Positions 1 to 10,629 of a stretch of DNA of 64,000 nucleotides are shown piece after piece. The first letter of the stretch is position 1; the number at the start of each line of letters is the position of its first letter. A program made the translations under genes and the position numbers. This stretch comes from Callipepla californica brunnescens (Eukaryota; Chordata; Aves; Galliformes; Odontophoridae), in the NCBI GenBank assembly GCA_023055505.1, contig JALIRH010000124.1:559501-623500 (forward strand), written 5' to 3'. The notes under the pieces are model-generated. The model worked only from the letters and a program-made list of their open reading frames with translations, searched no databases and had not been told where the DNA came from.

Positions 1-590
1 ATTCTTTTTCGTACTTCTAGTTAATACATGGAAAAACTTTTTCTTGTCGAACACAAGTATCTTTCGATTCTCTTTTGCAAAAGTATGGTATTCAGAGATA
101 AAGAAGCAAAAGAGAAAAGTTTATTACGGAAAGCTGTTTCTTCTACTAATTGCATTGTGTGATTGCACCGCTTCTATATGTTCCCCAAAAACACTGTCAT
201 CTGAGCATTGCAAAAGCTCCCTTTAACAAACATAGCAAACCGGCAGCGTGCTAATGTTCGAACCGCGGAAAACCGTGAATCATGTTCGAATCGCATCAAT
301 CGCGGCTCCTGCTGTTTTTGCCGCTGAAGAAAGAAGCCAGTCAGTTGAAAGACGTGCACTGAATTGCGTCTTCAGTAATCAGCCGGCAGCGTTTCCATTC
401 CAACAAATCGCGGTTGAAACCTGAAAGTGACTCCAATTCTGGTGTTGTAAGTGAATGGATGCTGGATCCCAGTGTTAGTGAGAAGGAAAGTTTTGATTCT
501 CATTCTGCTCTACTACTGAATGCAACGTATGTCTGCATCATTCATTCATCTACGAGCACGTTTTCATTCCTTTCTCTGACCAGTCTTGTT
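1..590 (+). repeat. Monomer M1, type C (A-head/B-tail chimera)
   Basis: The first half reads like class A (ggtattcagag near 89, gttccccaaaaacact near 180, agcaaaccggcag near 234). The second half reads like class B (cttcagtaatcagccgg near 369, caacaaatcgcgg near 399, tctactactgaatg near 509, tctacgagcacg near 549). The E-box block of other monomers is altered here to gaaacctgaaag. One C monomer begins every higher-order block and restores the A-B alternation. Confidence 0.85.
233..319 (+). promoter_or_regulatory. A-box/B-box-like pair and T-run in type C monomer (Pol III-like, tentative)
   Basis: TAGCAAACCGG at 233-243 matches the type 2 RNA polymerase III A-box consensus TRGCNNARYGG at all but one position. 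GTTCGAACC at 256-264 and GTTCGAATC at 284-292 fit the B-box core GTTCRANNC. The second lies 40 bp after the A-box, a spacing normal for tRNA-type promoters, and a T-run follows at 315-319. The same arrangement recurs in every C monomer, with the A-box-like element starting at 6726, 10862, 13810, 20303, 24439, 27387, 33880, 40373, 48046, 54539 and 59854. No cloverleaf is present, so this is not a tRNA gene. Activity is inference only. Confidence 0.25.
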
Positions 591-1182
591 ATTCCTTTTC
601 CTACCTCTAGTTAATATCGTCACACAAGTTTTTCTTGCCAAACAAACAATTCATTCCCTTTTTCTTTTGGAACGGTATGGTATTCAGAGCTAAAAAGTCA
701 AATAGTAGCGTTAAGTACGTCAAGATGTTTCTTCTATCAAATGTATATTTGATTCCACCTCTTCTAAGTGTTCCCCAAAAACACTATCATCGGAGCGTTG
801 CAAAAGCCTTCTTTAACAAGCAGAGCAAACCGGCAGAGTGTTAATATTCGAACCGCTCAGAACCTCGGATTCCGCTCGAATCTCATCAATCGCGGCTACT
901 GCTGCTTTTGCCGCTGAAGAAAGACGCCAGCCAGACGGCAGCAGTGCACTGAATCGCGGCTTTTCAAAAATCAGCCGGTAGCGGTTCTTCTCCAACAATT
1001 CACGGTTTACACGTGAAAGTGACTCGGTTTCAGGAGTTGGAAGAGAATGTGTGCTGGATCCCAGTTTTAATAGGAGTGAAAGTTTTAACTCTTATTCTGC
1101 TCTGTTACTGTATGCAACGTACGTCTGAATCGTTCATTCATCTGCGAGCACGTTTTCATTCTTTTCTCTGACCAGTGCTGTT
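591..1182 (+). repeat. Monomer M2, type A1
   Basis: Class A unit of 592 bp with leader cttgccaaacaaacaattc, aacggtatggtattcag and the tail tctgcgagcacg. It holds 29 CpG in the 600 bases 601-1200, counted by eye. Small open frames on both strands recur in the other A1 copies and are by-products of the repeat. Confidence 0.9.
1010..1015. promoter_or_regulatory. CACGTG palindrome, recurring in A and B monomers
   Basis: CACGTG sits in the block tttacacgtgaaagtgac of nearly every A and B monomer (for example again at the same place in M3 and M6) and is replaced in type C. It is the consensus E-box bound by MYC/USF-type factors. Whether anything binds here cannot be told from sequence. Confidence 0.4.
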
Positions 1183-1773
1183 ATCCTTTTTACTACCTTA
1201 ATCTAACACATTCACTTCAATTTTCTTACAATACCCGCGGATCTTTCTCATTCTCTCTCAAAAAGGGATGTTTTTCAGAACTATGGAAGCAATGGAGAGG
1301 CGTTAAGTACGGAAAGATAATTCCTCTCCCAAAGGCGTGTGTGATTCTACCGCTTGTAAATGTTCCTCATAAAACCTTGTCACCGGAGCATCGGAATAGC
1401 CTCCTTTAAGAAGCAGAGCAAAGCGGCAGAGAGTTTGATGCTCGAACCGCGCTTAGCCGCGGATTCCAATTCAATCGCACCAGTCGCGGCTCCTGCTGCT
1501 TTTCCGCTGAAGAAAGACGCCAGTCAGCCGGCTGCTGTGCACTGAATCGCGGCTTCAGTAATCAGCCGGTAGCGGTTCTTCTCCAACAAATCGCGGTTTA
1601 CACGTGAAAGTGACTCGGTTTCAGGAGTTGTATGTGTATGTATGCTGCATCCCAATATTAGTGGGAGGGAAAGCTTTGATTCTCATTCTGCTCTACTACT
1701 GAATGCAACGTATGTCTGCATCGTTCATTCATCTACGAGCACGTTTTCATTCTTTTCTCTGAGCAGTCTTGTT
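1183..1773 (+). repeat. Monomer M3, type B1
   Basis: Class B unit of 591 bp. Its leader has acacattcacttcaatttt and acaatacccgcgg. It is marked by a one-base-short core, gcttttccgctg instead of gcttttgccgctg, which recurs in the third monomer of most blocks. Confidence 0.9.
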
Positions 1774-2365
1774 ACCTTTTAATGTTCCTCTTTTTAATAC
1801 CGTCACACAAGTTTTTCTTGCCAAACAAACAATTCATTCCCTTTTTCTTTTGGAACGGTATGGTATTCAGAGCTAAAAAGTCAAATAGTATCGTTAAGTA
1901 CGTCAAGATGTTTCTTCTATCAAATGTATATTTGATTCCACCTCTTCTAAGTGTTCCCCAAAAACACTGCCAGTGGAGATTTGCTAAAGCCACTTCAAAC
2001 AAACATAGCAAACCGGCAGCGTGTTAATGTTCGAACCGCGAAGAACTTTGAATTCAGCTCGAATCGCATCAATCGCGGCTCCTGCTGCTTTTGCCGCTGA
2101 AGAAAGACGCCAGTCAGTCGGCAGCAGTGCACTGAATCGCGGCTTTTCAAAAATCAGCCGGTAGCTGTCCTAATCCAGCAAATCGCGGTTTACACGTGAA
2201 AGTGACTCGGTTTCAGGAGTTGTAAGAGAATGTGTGCTGGATCCCAGTGTCAATAGGAGGGAAAGTTTTGATTCTCATTCTTCTCTGCTACTGAATGCAA
2301 AGTATGTCTGCATCATTCATTCATCTGCGAGCACGTTTTCATTCTTTTCTCCTACCAGTGTTGGT
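1774..2365 (+). repeat. Monomer M4, type A2
   Basis: Class A unit of 592 bp with a distinctive leader (accttttaatgttcctc) and the variant cactgccagtggagatttg. The A-box-like TAGCAAACCGG and GTTCGAACC elements are kept here as in type C. The copy at 1893 has a private T (agtatcg) where the others have agtagcg. Confidence 0.88.
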
Positions 2366-2954
2366 ATCGTTTTTACTTCCACAATCTACCACATTCACTT
2401 CAATTTTCTTACAATACACGTGGATCGTTCTCATTTTCTCTCAAAAAGGGATGTTTTTCAGAACTATGGAAGCAATGGAGAGGCGTTAAGTACGAAAATT
2501 TAATTCTCCCTATGGTATGTGTGATTCTACAGCTTCTAAATGTTCCTCATAAAACCTTGTCACCGGAGCATCGGAATAGCCTCCTTTAAGAAGCAGAGCA
2601 AAGCGGCCGAGAGTTTGATGCTCGAACCGCGCTTAGCCGCGGATTCCGATTCACTCGCATCAATCGCGGCTCCTGCTGCTTTTGCCGCTGAAGAAAGACG
2701 CCAGTCAGCCGGTAAAAGTGCACTGAATCGCGGCTTCAGTAATCAGCCGGTAGCGGTTCTTCTCCAACAAATCGCGGTTTACACGTGAAAGTGACTCCTT
2801 TTCAGGAGTTGTAAGTGTATGTATGTTGCATCCCAATGTTAGTGGGAGGGAAAGTTTTGATTCTCATTCTGCTCTACTACTGAATGCAACGTATGTCTGC
2901 ATCATTCATTCATCTACGAGCACGTTTTCATTCTTTTCTCTGACCAGTCTTGTT
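2366..2954 (+). repeat. Monomer M5, type B2
   Basis: Class B unit of 589 bp, marked by accagtgttggt just before its start, atcgtttttacttccac in the leader and acaatacacgtggatc. The leader therefore carries an additional CACGTG beyond the one present in the body of the monomer. Confidence 0.88.
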
Positions 2955-3546
2955 ATTCCTTCTCCTACCTCTAGTTAATATCGTCACACAAGTTTTTCTT
3001 GCCAAACAAACAATTCATTCCCTTTTTCTTTTGGAACGGTATGGTATTCAGAGCTAAAAAGTCAAATAGTAGCGTTAAGTACGTCAAGATGTTTCTTCTA
3101 TCAAATGTATATTTGATTCCACCTCTTCTAAGTGTTCCCCAAAAACACTATCATCGGAGCGTTGCAAAAGCCTTCTTTAACAAGCAGAGCAAACCGGCAG
3201 AGTGTTAATATTCGAACCGCTCAGAACCTCGGATTCCGCTCGAATCTCATCAATCGCGGCTACTGCTGCTTTTGCCGCTGAAGAAAGACGCCAGCCAGAC
3301 AGCAGCATTGCACTGAATCGCGGCTTTTCAAAAATCAGCCGGTAGCGGTTCTTCTCCAACAATTCGCGGTTTACACGTGAAAGTGACTCGGTTTCAGGAG
3401 TTGGAAGAGAATGTGTGCTGGATCCCAGTTTTAATAGGAGTGAAAGTTTTAACTCTTATTCTGCTCTGTTACTGTATGCAACGTACGTCTGAATCGTTCA
3501 TTCATCTGCGAGCACGTTTTCATTCTTTTCTCTGACCAGTGCTGTT
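2955..3546 (+). repeat. Monomer M6, type A1
   Basis: Class A1 unit of 592 bp, separated from M2 and M8 by cagacagcagcattgcactg near 3296. The same variant appears at the matching place in blocks 4 and 7. Confidence 0.88.
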
Positions 3547-4135
3547 GTCCTTTTTACTTCCTCAATCTAACACATTCACTTCAATTTTCTTACAATACCC
3601 GCGGATCTTTCTCATTCTCTCTCAAAAAGGGATGTTTTTCAGAACTATGGAAGCAATGGAGAGACGTTAAGTACGGAAAGATAATTCCTCTCCCAAAGGT
3701 GTGTGTGATTCCACCGCTTCTAAGGGTTCCCCAGAAAACCTTGTCACCGGAGCATCGGAATAGCTCCCTTTAGAAGCAGAGAAAAAGCGGCAGAGAATTT
3801 GATGCTCGAACCGCGCTTAGCCGCGGATTCCGATTCAATCGCACCAGTCGCGGCTCCTGCTGCTTTTGCCGCTGAGTAAAGACGCCAGTCAGCCGGCTGC
3901 TGTGCACTGAATCGCGGCATCAATAATCAGCCGGTAGCGGTTCTTTAACAAATCGCGGTTTACACGTGAAAGTGACTCGGTTTCAGGAGCTGTAAGTGTA
4001 TGCATGCTGCATCCCAATGTTAGTGGGAGGGAAAGTTTTGATTCTCATTCTGCTCTGCTACTGAATGCAACGTATGTCTGCATCATTCATTCATCTACGA
4101 GCACGTTTTCATTCTTTTCTCTGACCAGTCTTGTT
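3547..4135 (+). repeat. Monomer M7, type B1
   Basis: Class B1 unit of 589 bp, marked by gccgctgagtaaagacg near 3869 where most monomers have gctgaagaaagacg. The same marker recurs near 17,446, 31,023, 37,516, 43,999, 51,682 and 58,174, and it is lost from the 7-mers and 5-mers. Confidence 0.88.
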
Positions 4136-4727
4136 ATTCCTTTTCCTACCTCTAGTTAATATCGTCACACAAGTTTTTCTTGCCAAACAAACAATTCATT
4201 CCCTTTTTCTTTTGGAACGGTATGGTATTCAGAGCTAAAAAGTCAAATAGTAGCGTTAAGTACGTCAAGATGTTTCTTCTATCAAATGTATATTTGATTC
4301 CACCTCTTCTAAGTGTTCCCCAAAAACACTATCATCGGAGCGTTGCAAAAGCCTTCTTTAACAAGCAGAGCAAACCGGCAGAGTGTTAATATTCGAACCG
4401 CTCAGAACCTCGGATTCCGCTCGAATCGCATCAATCGCGGCTCCTGCTGCTTTTGCCGCTGAAGAAAGACGCCAGCCAGACGGCAGCAGTGCACTGAATC
4501 GCGGCTTTTCAAAAATCAGCCGGTAGCGGTTCTTCTCCAACAATTCGCGGTTTACACGTGAAAGTGACTCGGTTTCAGGAGTTGGAAGAGAATGTGTGCT
4601 GGATCCCAGTTTTAATAGGAGTGAAAGTTTTAACTCTTATTCTGCTCTGTTACTGTATGCAACGTACGTCTGAATCGTTCATTCATCTGCGAGCACGTTT
4701 TCATTCTTTTCTCTGACCAGTGCTGTT
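4136..4727 (+). repeat. Monomer M8, type A1
   Basis: Class A1 unit of 592 bp with gcggctcctgctgc and caattcgcgg, which distinguish it from M2 (gcggctactgctgc; caattcccgg in most blocks). Confidence 0.86.
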
Positions 4728-5319
4728 ATCCTTTTTACTTCCTTAATCAAACACATTCATTTCAATTTTCTTACAATACCGGCGGATCTTTCTCATTCTC
4801 TCTCAAAAAGGTATGTTTTTCAGAACTATGAAAGCAATGGAGAGACGTTAAGTACGGAAAGATAATTCCTCTCCCAAAGGTGTGTGTGATTCCACCGCTT
4901 CTAAGGGTTCCCCAGAAAACCTTGTCACCGGAGCATCGGAATAGCCCCCTTTAGAAGCAGAGAAAAAGCGGCAGAGAATTTGATGCTCGAACCGCGCTTA
5001 GCCGCGGATTCCCATTCAATCGCACCAGTCGCGGCTCCTGCTGCTTTTGCCGCTGAAGAAAGACGCTAGTCAGCCGGTAAAAGTGCACGGAATCGCGGCT
5101 TCAGTAATCAGCCGGTAGCGTTCCTACTCCAACAAATCGCGGTTTACACGTGAAAGTGACTCGGTTTCAGGAGTTGTAAGTGAATGGATGCCTGATCCCA
5201 GTGTTAGTGGGAGGGAAAGTTTTGATTCTCATTCTGCACAGCTACTGAATGCAACGTATGCCTGCATCTTTCATTCATCTGCGAGCAAGTTTTCATACTT
5301 TTCTCTGAGCAGTCTTGTT
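4728..5319 (+). repeat. Monomer M9, type B1
   Basis: Class B1 unit of 592 bp marked by aatcaaacacattcatttc, acaataccggcgg, actatgaaagcaatgg and gacgctagtcag. These markers identify M9-derived heads in the shortened blocks. Confidence 0.88.
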
Positions 5320-5903
5320 ACCTTTTTTAGCACCTCAAGTCACACAAGTTTTTCTTGCCAAACAAACGGACAACTCAGATTGTCATTTGCAACGGTATGA
5401 TATTCAGAGCTGAGGAAGTGAAATATAAGCGTTAAGTACGTCAAGCTGTTTCTTCTACCAAATGTATGTTCGATTCCACCTCTTCTAAGTGTTCCCCAAA
5501 AACACTATCATCGGAGCGTTGCAATAGCCTTCTTTAACAAGCAGAGCAAACCGGCAGAGTGTTAATATTCGAACCGCTCAGAACCTCGGATTCCGCTCGA
5601 ATCGCATTAATCGCGGCTACTGCTGCTCTTGCCGCTGAAGAAAGACGCCAGCCAGACAGCAGCAGTGCACTGAATCGCGGCTTTTCTAAAATCAGCCGGT
5701 AGCGGTCCTATTCCAACAATTCGCGGTTTACACGTGAAAGTGACTCGGTTTCAGGAGTTGGAAGAGAATGTGTGCTGGATCCCTGTTTTAATGGGAAGGA
5801 AAGTTTAGATTCTCATTCTGCTCTGTTACTGAGTGCAACGTATGTCTGCATCGTTCATTCATCTGCGAGCACGTTTTCATTCTTTTCTCTGACCAGTGCT
5901 GTT
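5320..5903 (+). repeat. Monomer M10, type A3 (short)
   Basis: Class A unit of 584 bp. Its leader is shortened and altered (acggacaactcagattg in place of the usual T-rich stretch), and it has gcaatagcc and gctcttgccgctg. It is present in the 5-, 11- and 13-mers and absent from the 7- and 9-mers. Confidence 0.88.
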
Positions 5904-6493
5904 ATCTGTTTTACTTCCTTAATCTAACACATTCACTTCAATTTTCTTACAATACTCGCGGATCTTTCTCATTCTCTCTCAAAAAGGGATGTTTTTCAGA
6001 ACTATGGAAGCAATGGAGAGACGTTAAGTACGGAAAGATAATTCCTCTCCCAAAGGCGTGTGTGATTCCACCGCTTCTAAGGGTTCCCCAGAAAACCTTG
6101 TCACCGGAGCATCGGAATAGCTCCCTTTAAGAAGCAGAGAAAAAGCGGCAGAGAATTTGATGCTCGAACCGCGCTTAGCCGCGGATTCCGATTCAATCGC
6201 ACCAGTCGCGGCTCCTGCTGCTTTTGCCGCTGAAGAAAGACGCCAGTCAGCCGGCTGCTGTGCACTGAATCGCGGCATCAATAATCAGCCGGTAGCGGTT
6301 CTTTAACAAATCGCGGTTTACACGTGAAAGTGACTCCTTTTCAGGAGCTGTAAGTGTATGCATGCTGCATCCCAATTTTAGTGGGAGGGAAAGTTTTGAT
6401 TCTCATTCTGCTCTGCTACTGAATGCAACGTATGTCTGCATCATTCATTAATCTTCGAGCACGTTTTCATTCTTTACTCTGACCAGTGTTGTT
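5904..6493 (+). repeat. Monomer M11, type B1 (block end)
   Basis: Class B1 unit of 590 bp with ctttaagaagcagag, a tail reading cattaatcttcgagc and a unique end ctttactctgaccagtg. This end precedes every C monomer inside the window, including those after the shortened blocks. Confidence 0.9.
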
Positions 6494-9400
6494 ATTCTTT
6501 TTCGTACTTCTAGTTAATACATGGAAAAACTTTTTCTTGTCGAACACAAGTATCTTTCGATTCTCTTTTGCAAAAGTATGGTATTCAGAGATAAAGAAGC
6601 AAAAGAGAAAAGTTTATTACGGAAAGCTGTTTCTTCTACTAATTGCATTGTGTGATTGCACCGCTTCTATATGTTCCCCAAAAACACTGTCATCTGAGCA
6701 TTGCAAAAGCTCCCTTTAACAAACATAGCAAACCGGCAGCGTGCTAATGTTCGAACCGCGGAAAACCGTGAATCATGTTCGAATCGCATCAATCGCGGCT
6801 CCTGCTGCTTTTGCCGCTGAAGAAAGAAGCCAGTCAGTTGAAAGACGTGCACTGAATTGCGTCTTCAGTAATCAGCCGGCAGCGTTTCCATTCCAACAAA
6901 TCGCGGTTGAAACCTGAAAGTGACTCCAATTCTGGTGTTGTAAGTGAATGGATGCTGGATCCCAGTGTTAGTGAGAAGGAAAGTTTTGATTCTCATTCTG
7001 CTCTACTACTGAATGCAACGTATGTCTGCATCATTCATTCATCTACGAGCACGTTTTCATTCCTTTCTCTGACCAGTCTTGTTATTCCTTTTCCTACCTC
7101 TTTTTAATATCGTCACACAAGTTTTTCTTGCCAAACAAACAATTCATTCCCTTTTTCTTTTGGAACGGTATGGTATTCAGAGCTAAAAAGTCAAATAGTA
7201 GCGTTAAGTACGTCAAGATGTTTCTTCTATCAAATGTATATTTGATTCCACCTCTTCTAAGTGTTCCCCAAAAACACTATCATCGGAGCGTTGCAAAAGC
7301 CTTCTTTAACAAGCAGAGCAAACCGGCAGAGTGTTAATATTCGAACCGCTCAGAACCTCGGATTCCGCTCGAATCGCATCAATCGCTGCTACTGCTGCTT
7401 TTGCCGCTGAAGAAAGACGCCAGCCAGACGGCAGCAGTGCACTGAATCGCGGCTTTTCAAAAATCAGCCGGTAGCGGTTCTTCTCCAACAATTCCCGGTT
7501 TACACGTGAAAGTGACTCGGTTTCAGGAGTTGGAAGAGAATGTGTGCTGGATCCCAGTTTTAATAGGAGTGAAAGTTTTAACTCTTATTCTGCTCTGTTA
7601 CTGTATGCAACGTACGTCTGAATCGTTCATTCATCTGCGAGCACGTTTTCATTCTTTTCTCTGACCAGTGCTGTTATCCTTTTTACTACCTTAATCTAAC
7701 ACATTCACTTCAATTTTCTTACAATACCCGCGGATCTTTCTCATTCTCTCTCAAAAAGGGATGTTTTTCAGAACTATGGAAGCAATGGAGAGGCGTTAAG
7801 TACGGAAAGATAATTCCTCTCCCAAAGGCGTGTGTGATTCTACCGCTTGTAAATGTTCCTCATAAAACCTTGTCACCGGAGCATCGGAATAGCCTCCTTT
7901 AAGAAGCAGAGCAAAGCGGCAGAGAGTTTGATGCTCGAACCGCGCTTAGCCGCGGATTCCAATTCAATCGCACCAGTCGCGGCTCCTGCTGCTTTTCCGC
8001 TGAAGAAAGACGCCAGTCAGCCGGTAAAAGTGCACTGAGTCGCGGCTTCAGTAATCAGCCGGTAGCGGTTCTTCTCCAACAAATCGCGGTTTACACGTGA
8101 AAGTGACTCGGTTTCAGGACTTGTATGTGTATGTATGCTGCATCCCAATATTAGTGGGAGGGAAAGCTTTGATTCTCATTCTGCTCTACTACTGAATGCA
8201 ACGTATGTCTGCATCGTTCATTCATCTACGAGCACGTTTTCATTCTTTTCTCTGAGCAGTCTTGTTACCTTTTAATGTTCCTCTTTTTAATACCGTCACA
8301 CAAGTTTTTCTTGCCAAACAAACAATTCATTCCCTTTTTCTTTTGGAACGGTATGGTATTCAGAGCTAAAAAGTCAAATAGTAGCGTTAAGTACGTCAAG
8401 ATGTTTCTTCTATCAAATGTATATTTGATTCCACCTCTTCTAAGTGTTCCCCAAAAACACTGCCAGTGGAGATTTGCTAAAGCCACTTCAAACAAACATA
8501 GCAAACCGGCAGCGTGTTAATGTTCGAACCGCGAAGAACTTTGAATTCAGCTCGAATCGCATCAATCGCGGCTCCTGCTGCTTTTGCCGCTGAAGAAAGA
8601 CGCCAGTCAGTCGGCAGCAGTGCACTGAATCGCGGCTTTTCAAAAATCAGCCGGTAGCTGTCCTAATCCAGCAAATCGCGGTTTACACGTGAAAGTGACT
8701 CGGTTTCTGGAGTTGTAAGAGAATGTGTGCTGGATCCCAGTGTTAATGGGAAGGAAAGTTTTGATTCTCATTCTGCTCTGCTACTGAATGCAACGTATGT
8801 CTGCATCATTCATTCATCTGCGAGCACGTTTTCATTCTTTTCTCCTACCAGTGTTGGTATCGTTTTTACTTCCACAATCTACCACATTCACTTCAATTTT
8901 CTTACAATACACGTGGATCGTTCTCATTTTCTCTCAAAAAGGTATGTTTTTCAGAACTATGGAAGCAATGGAGAGGCGTTAAGTACGAAAATTTAATTCT
9001 CCCTATGGTATGTGTGATTCTACAGCTTCTAAATGTTCCTCATAAAACCTTGTCACCGGAGCATCGGAATAGCCTCCTTTAAGAAGCAGAGCAAAGCGGC
9101 CGAGAGTTTGATGCTCGAACCGCGCTTAGCCGCGGATTCCGATTCACTCGCATCAATCGCGGCTCCTGCTGCTTTTGCCGCTGAAGAAAGACGCCAGTCA
9201 GCCGGTAAAAGTGCACTGAATCGCGGCTTCAGTAATCAGCCGGTAGCGGTTCTTCTCCAACAAATCGCGGTTTACACGTGAAAGTGACTCCTTTTCAGGA
9301 GTTGTAAGTGTATGTATGTTGCATCCCAATGTTAGTGGGAGGGAAAGTTTTGATTCTCATTCTGCTCTGCTACTGAATGCAACGTATGTCTGCATCATTC

Positions 9401-10629
9401 ATTCATCTACGAGCACGTTTTCATTCTTTTCTCTGACCAGTCTTGTTATTCCTTTTCCTACCTCTAGTTAATATCGTCACACAAGTTTTTCTTGCCAAAC
9501 AAACAATTCATTCCCTTTTTCTTTTGGAACGGTATGGTATTCAGAGCTAAAAAGTCAAATAGTAGCGTTAAGTACGTCAAGATGTTTCTTCTATCAAATG
9601 TATATTTGATTCCACCTCTTCTAAGTGTTCCCCAAAAACACTATCATCGGAGCGTTGCAAAAGCCTTCTTTAACAAGCAGAGCAAACCGGCAGAGTGTTA
9701 ATATTCGAACCGCTCAGAACCTCGGATTCCGCTCGAATCGCATCAATCGCGGCTCCTGCTGCTTTTGCCGCTGAAGAAAGACGCCAGCCAGACGGCAGCA
9801 GTGCACTGAATCGCGGCTTTTCAAAAATCAGCCGGTAGCGGTTCTTCTCCAACAATTCGCGGTTTACACGTGAAAGTGACTCGGTTTCAGGAGTTGGAAG
9901 AGAATGTGTGCTGGATCCCAGTTTTAATAGGAGTGAAAGTTTTAACTCTTATTCTGCTCTGTTACTGTATGCAACGTACGTCTGAATCGTTCATTCATCT
10001 GCGAGCACGTTTTCATTCTTTTCTCTGACCAGTGCTGTTATCCTTTTTACTTCCTTAATCAAACACATTCATTTCAATTTTCTTACAATACCGGCGGATC
10101 TTTCTCATTCTCTCTCAAAAAGGGATGTTTTTCAGAACTATGAAAGCAATGGAGAGACGTTAAGTACGGAAAGATAATTCCTCTCCCAAAGGCGTGTGTG
10201 ATTCCACCGCTTCTAAGGGTTCCCCAGAAAACCTTGTCACCGGAGCATCGGAATAGCTCCCTTTAAGAAGCAGAGAAAAAGCGGCAGAGAATTTGATGCT
10301 CGAACCGCGCTTAGCCGCGGATTCCGATTCAATCGCACCAGTCGCGGCTCCTGCTGCTTTTGCCGCTGAAGAAAGACGCCAGTCAGCCGGCTGCTGTGCA
10401 CTGAATCGCGGCATCAATAATCAGCCGGTAGCGGTTCTTTAACAAATCGCGGTTTACACGTGAAAGTGACTCCTTTTCAGGAGCTGTAAGTGTATGCATG
10501 CTGCATCCCAATTTTAGTGGGAGGGAAAGTTTTGATTCTCATTCTGCTCTGCTACTGAATGCAACGTATGTCTGCATCATTCATTAATCTTCGAGCACGT
10601 TTTCATTCTTTACTCTGACCAGTGTTGTT
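6494..10629 (+). repeat. Higher-order block 2, 7-mer
   Basis: 4,136 bp: C, A1, B1, A2, B2, A1, B1. Compared with the 11-mer it lacks 2,357 bp, which is two dimers. Its last B1 monomer (from about 10,038) has an M9-type head and an M11-type tail, which marks one deletion junction. The A1 before it is M8-like. Confidence 0.92.

Larger units (their letters stand above)
1..6493 (+). repeat. Higher-order block 1, 11-mer
   Basis: This is the reference 11-mer: C, A1, B1, A2, B2, A1, B1, A1, B1, A3, B1 with lengths 590, 592, 591, 592, 589, 592, 589, 592, 592, 584 and 590, summing to 6,493 bp. The next C monomer begins at 6494. It carries private variants not seen in the other 11-mers, for example a T5 run at 315-319 where others have T4, caattcacgg near 996 where others have caattcccgg, and cacctcaag near 5331 where others have cacctctag. 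The window may begin inside the array, since it opens exactly at the block phase used here. Confidence 0.93.

Noticed and set aside
233..319. tRNA gene
   Set aside because: A- and B-box-like motifs are present, but no acceptor, D or anticodon stems pair.
6024..6281. 85-residue minus-strand frame repeated in M11-type monomers, Ala/Ser-rich
   Set aside because: It reflects the CpG-rich core read backwards. Sister B monomers break it with single-base changes (for example gagtaaag in M7), so there is no sign of coding constraint.
6486..6719. 77-residue open frame with hydrophobic start, repeated in every type C monomer
   Set aside because: It recurs only because the satellite recurs, overlaps antisense frames, has no recognisable domain, and monomer length is not a multiple of three.
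7494..7510. CENP-B-box-like site in M2 monomers (tcccggtttacacgtga)
   Set aside because: Against the reverse complement of NTTCGNNNNANNCGGGN it matches 7 of 9 essential bases, ending CGTG instead of CGAA. Most other monomers match less well. It coincides with the E-box block.
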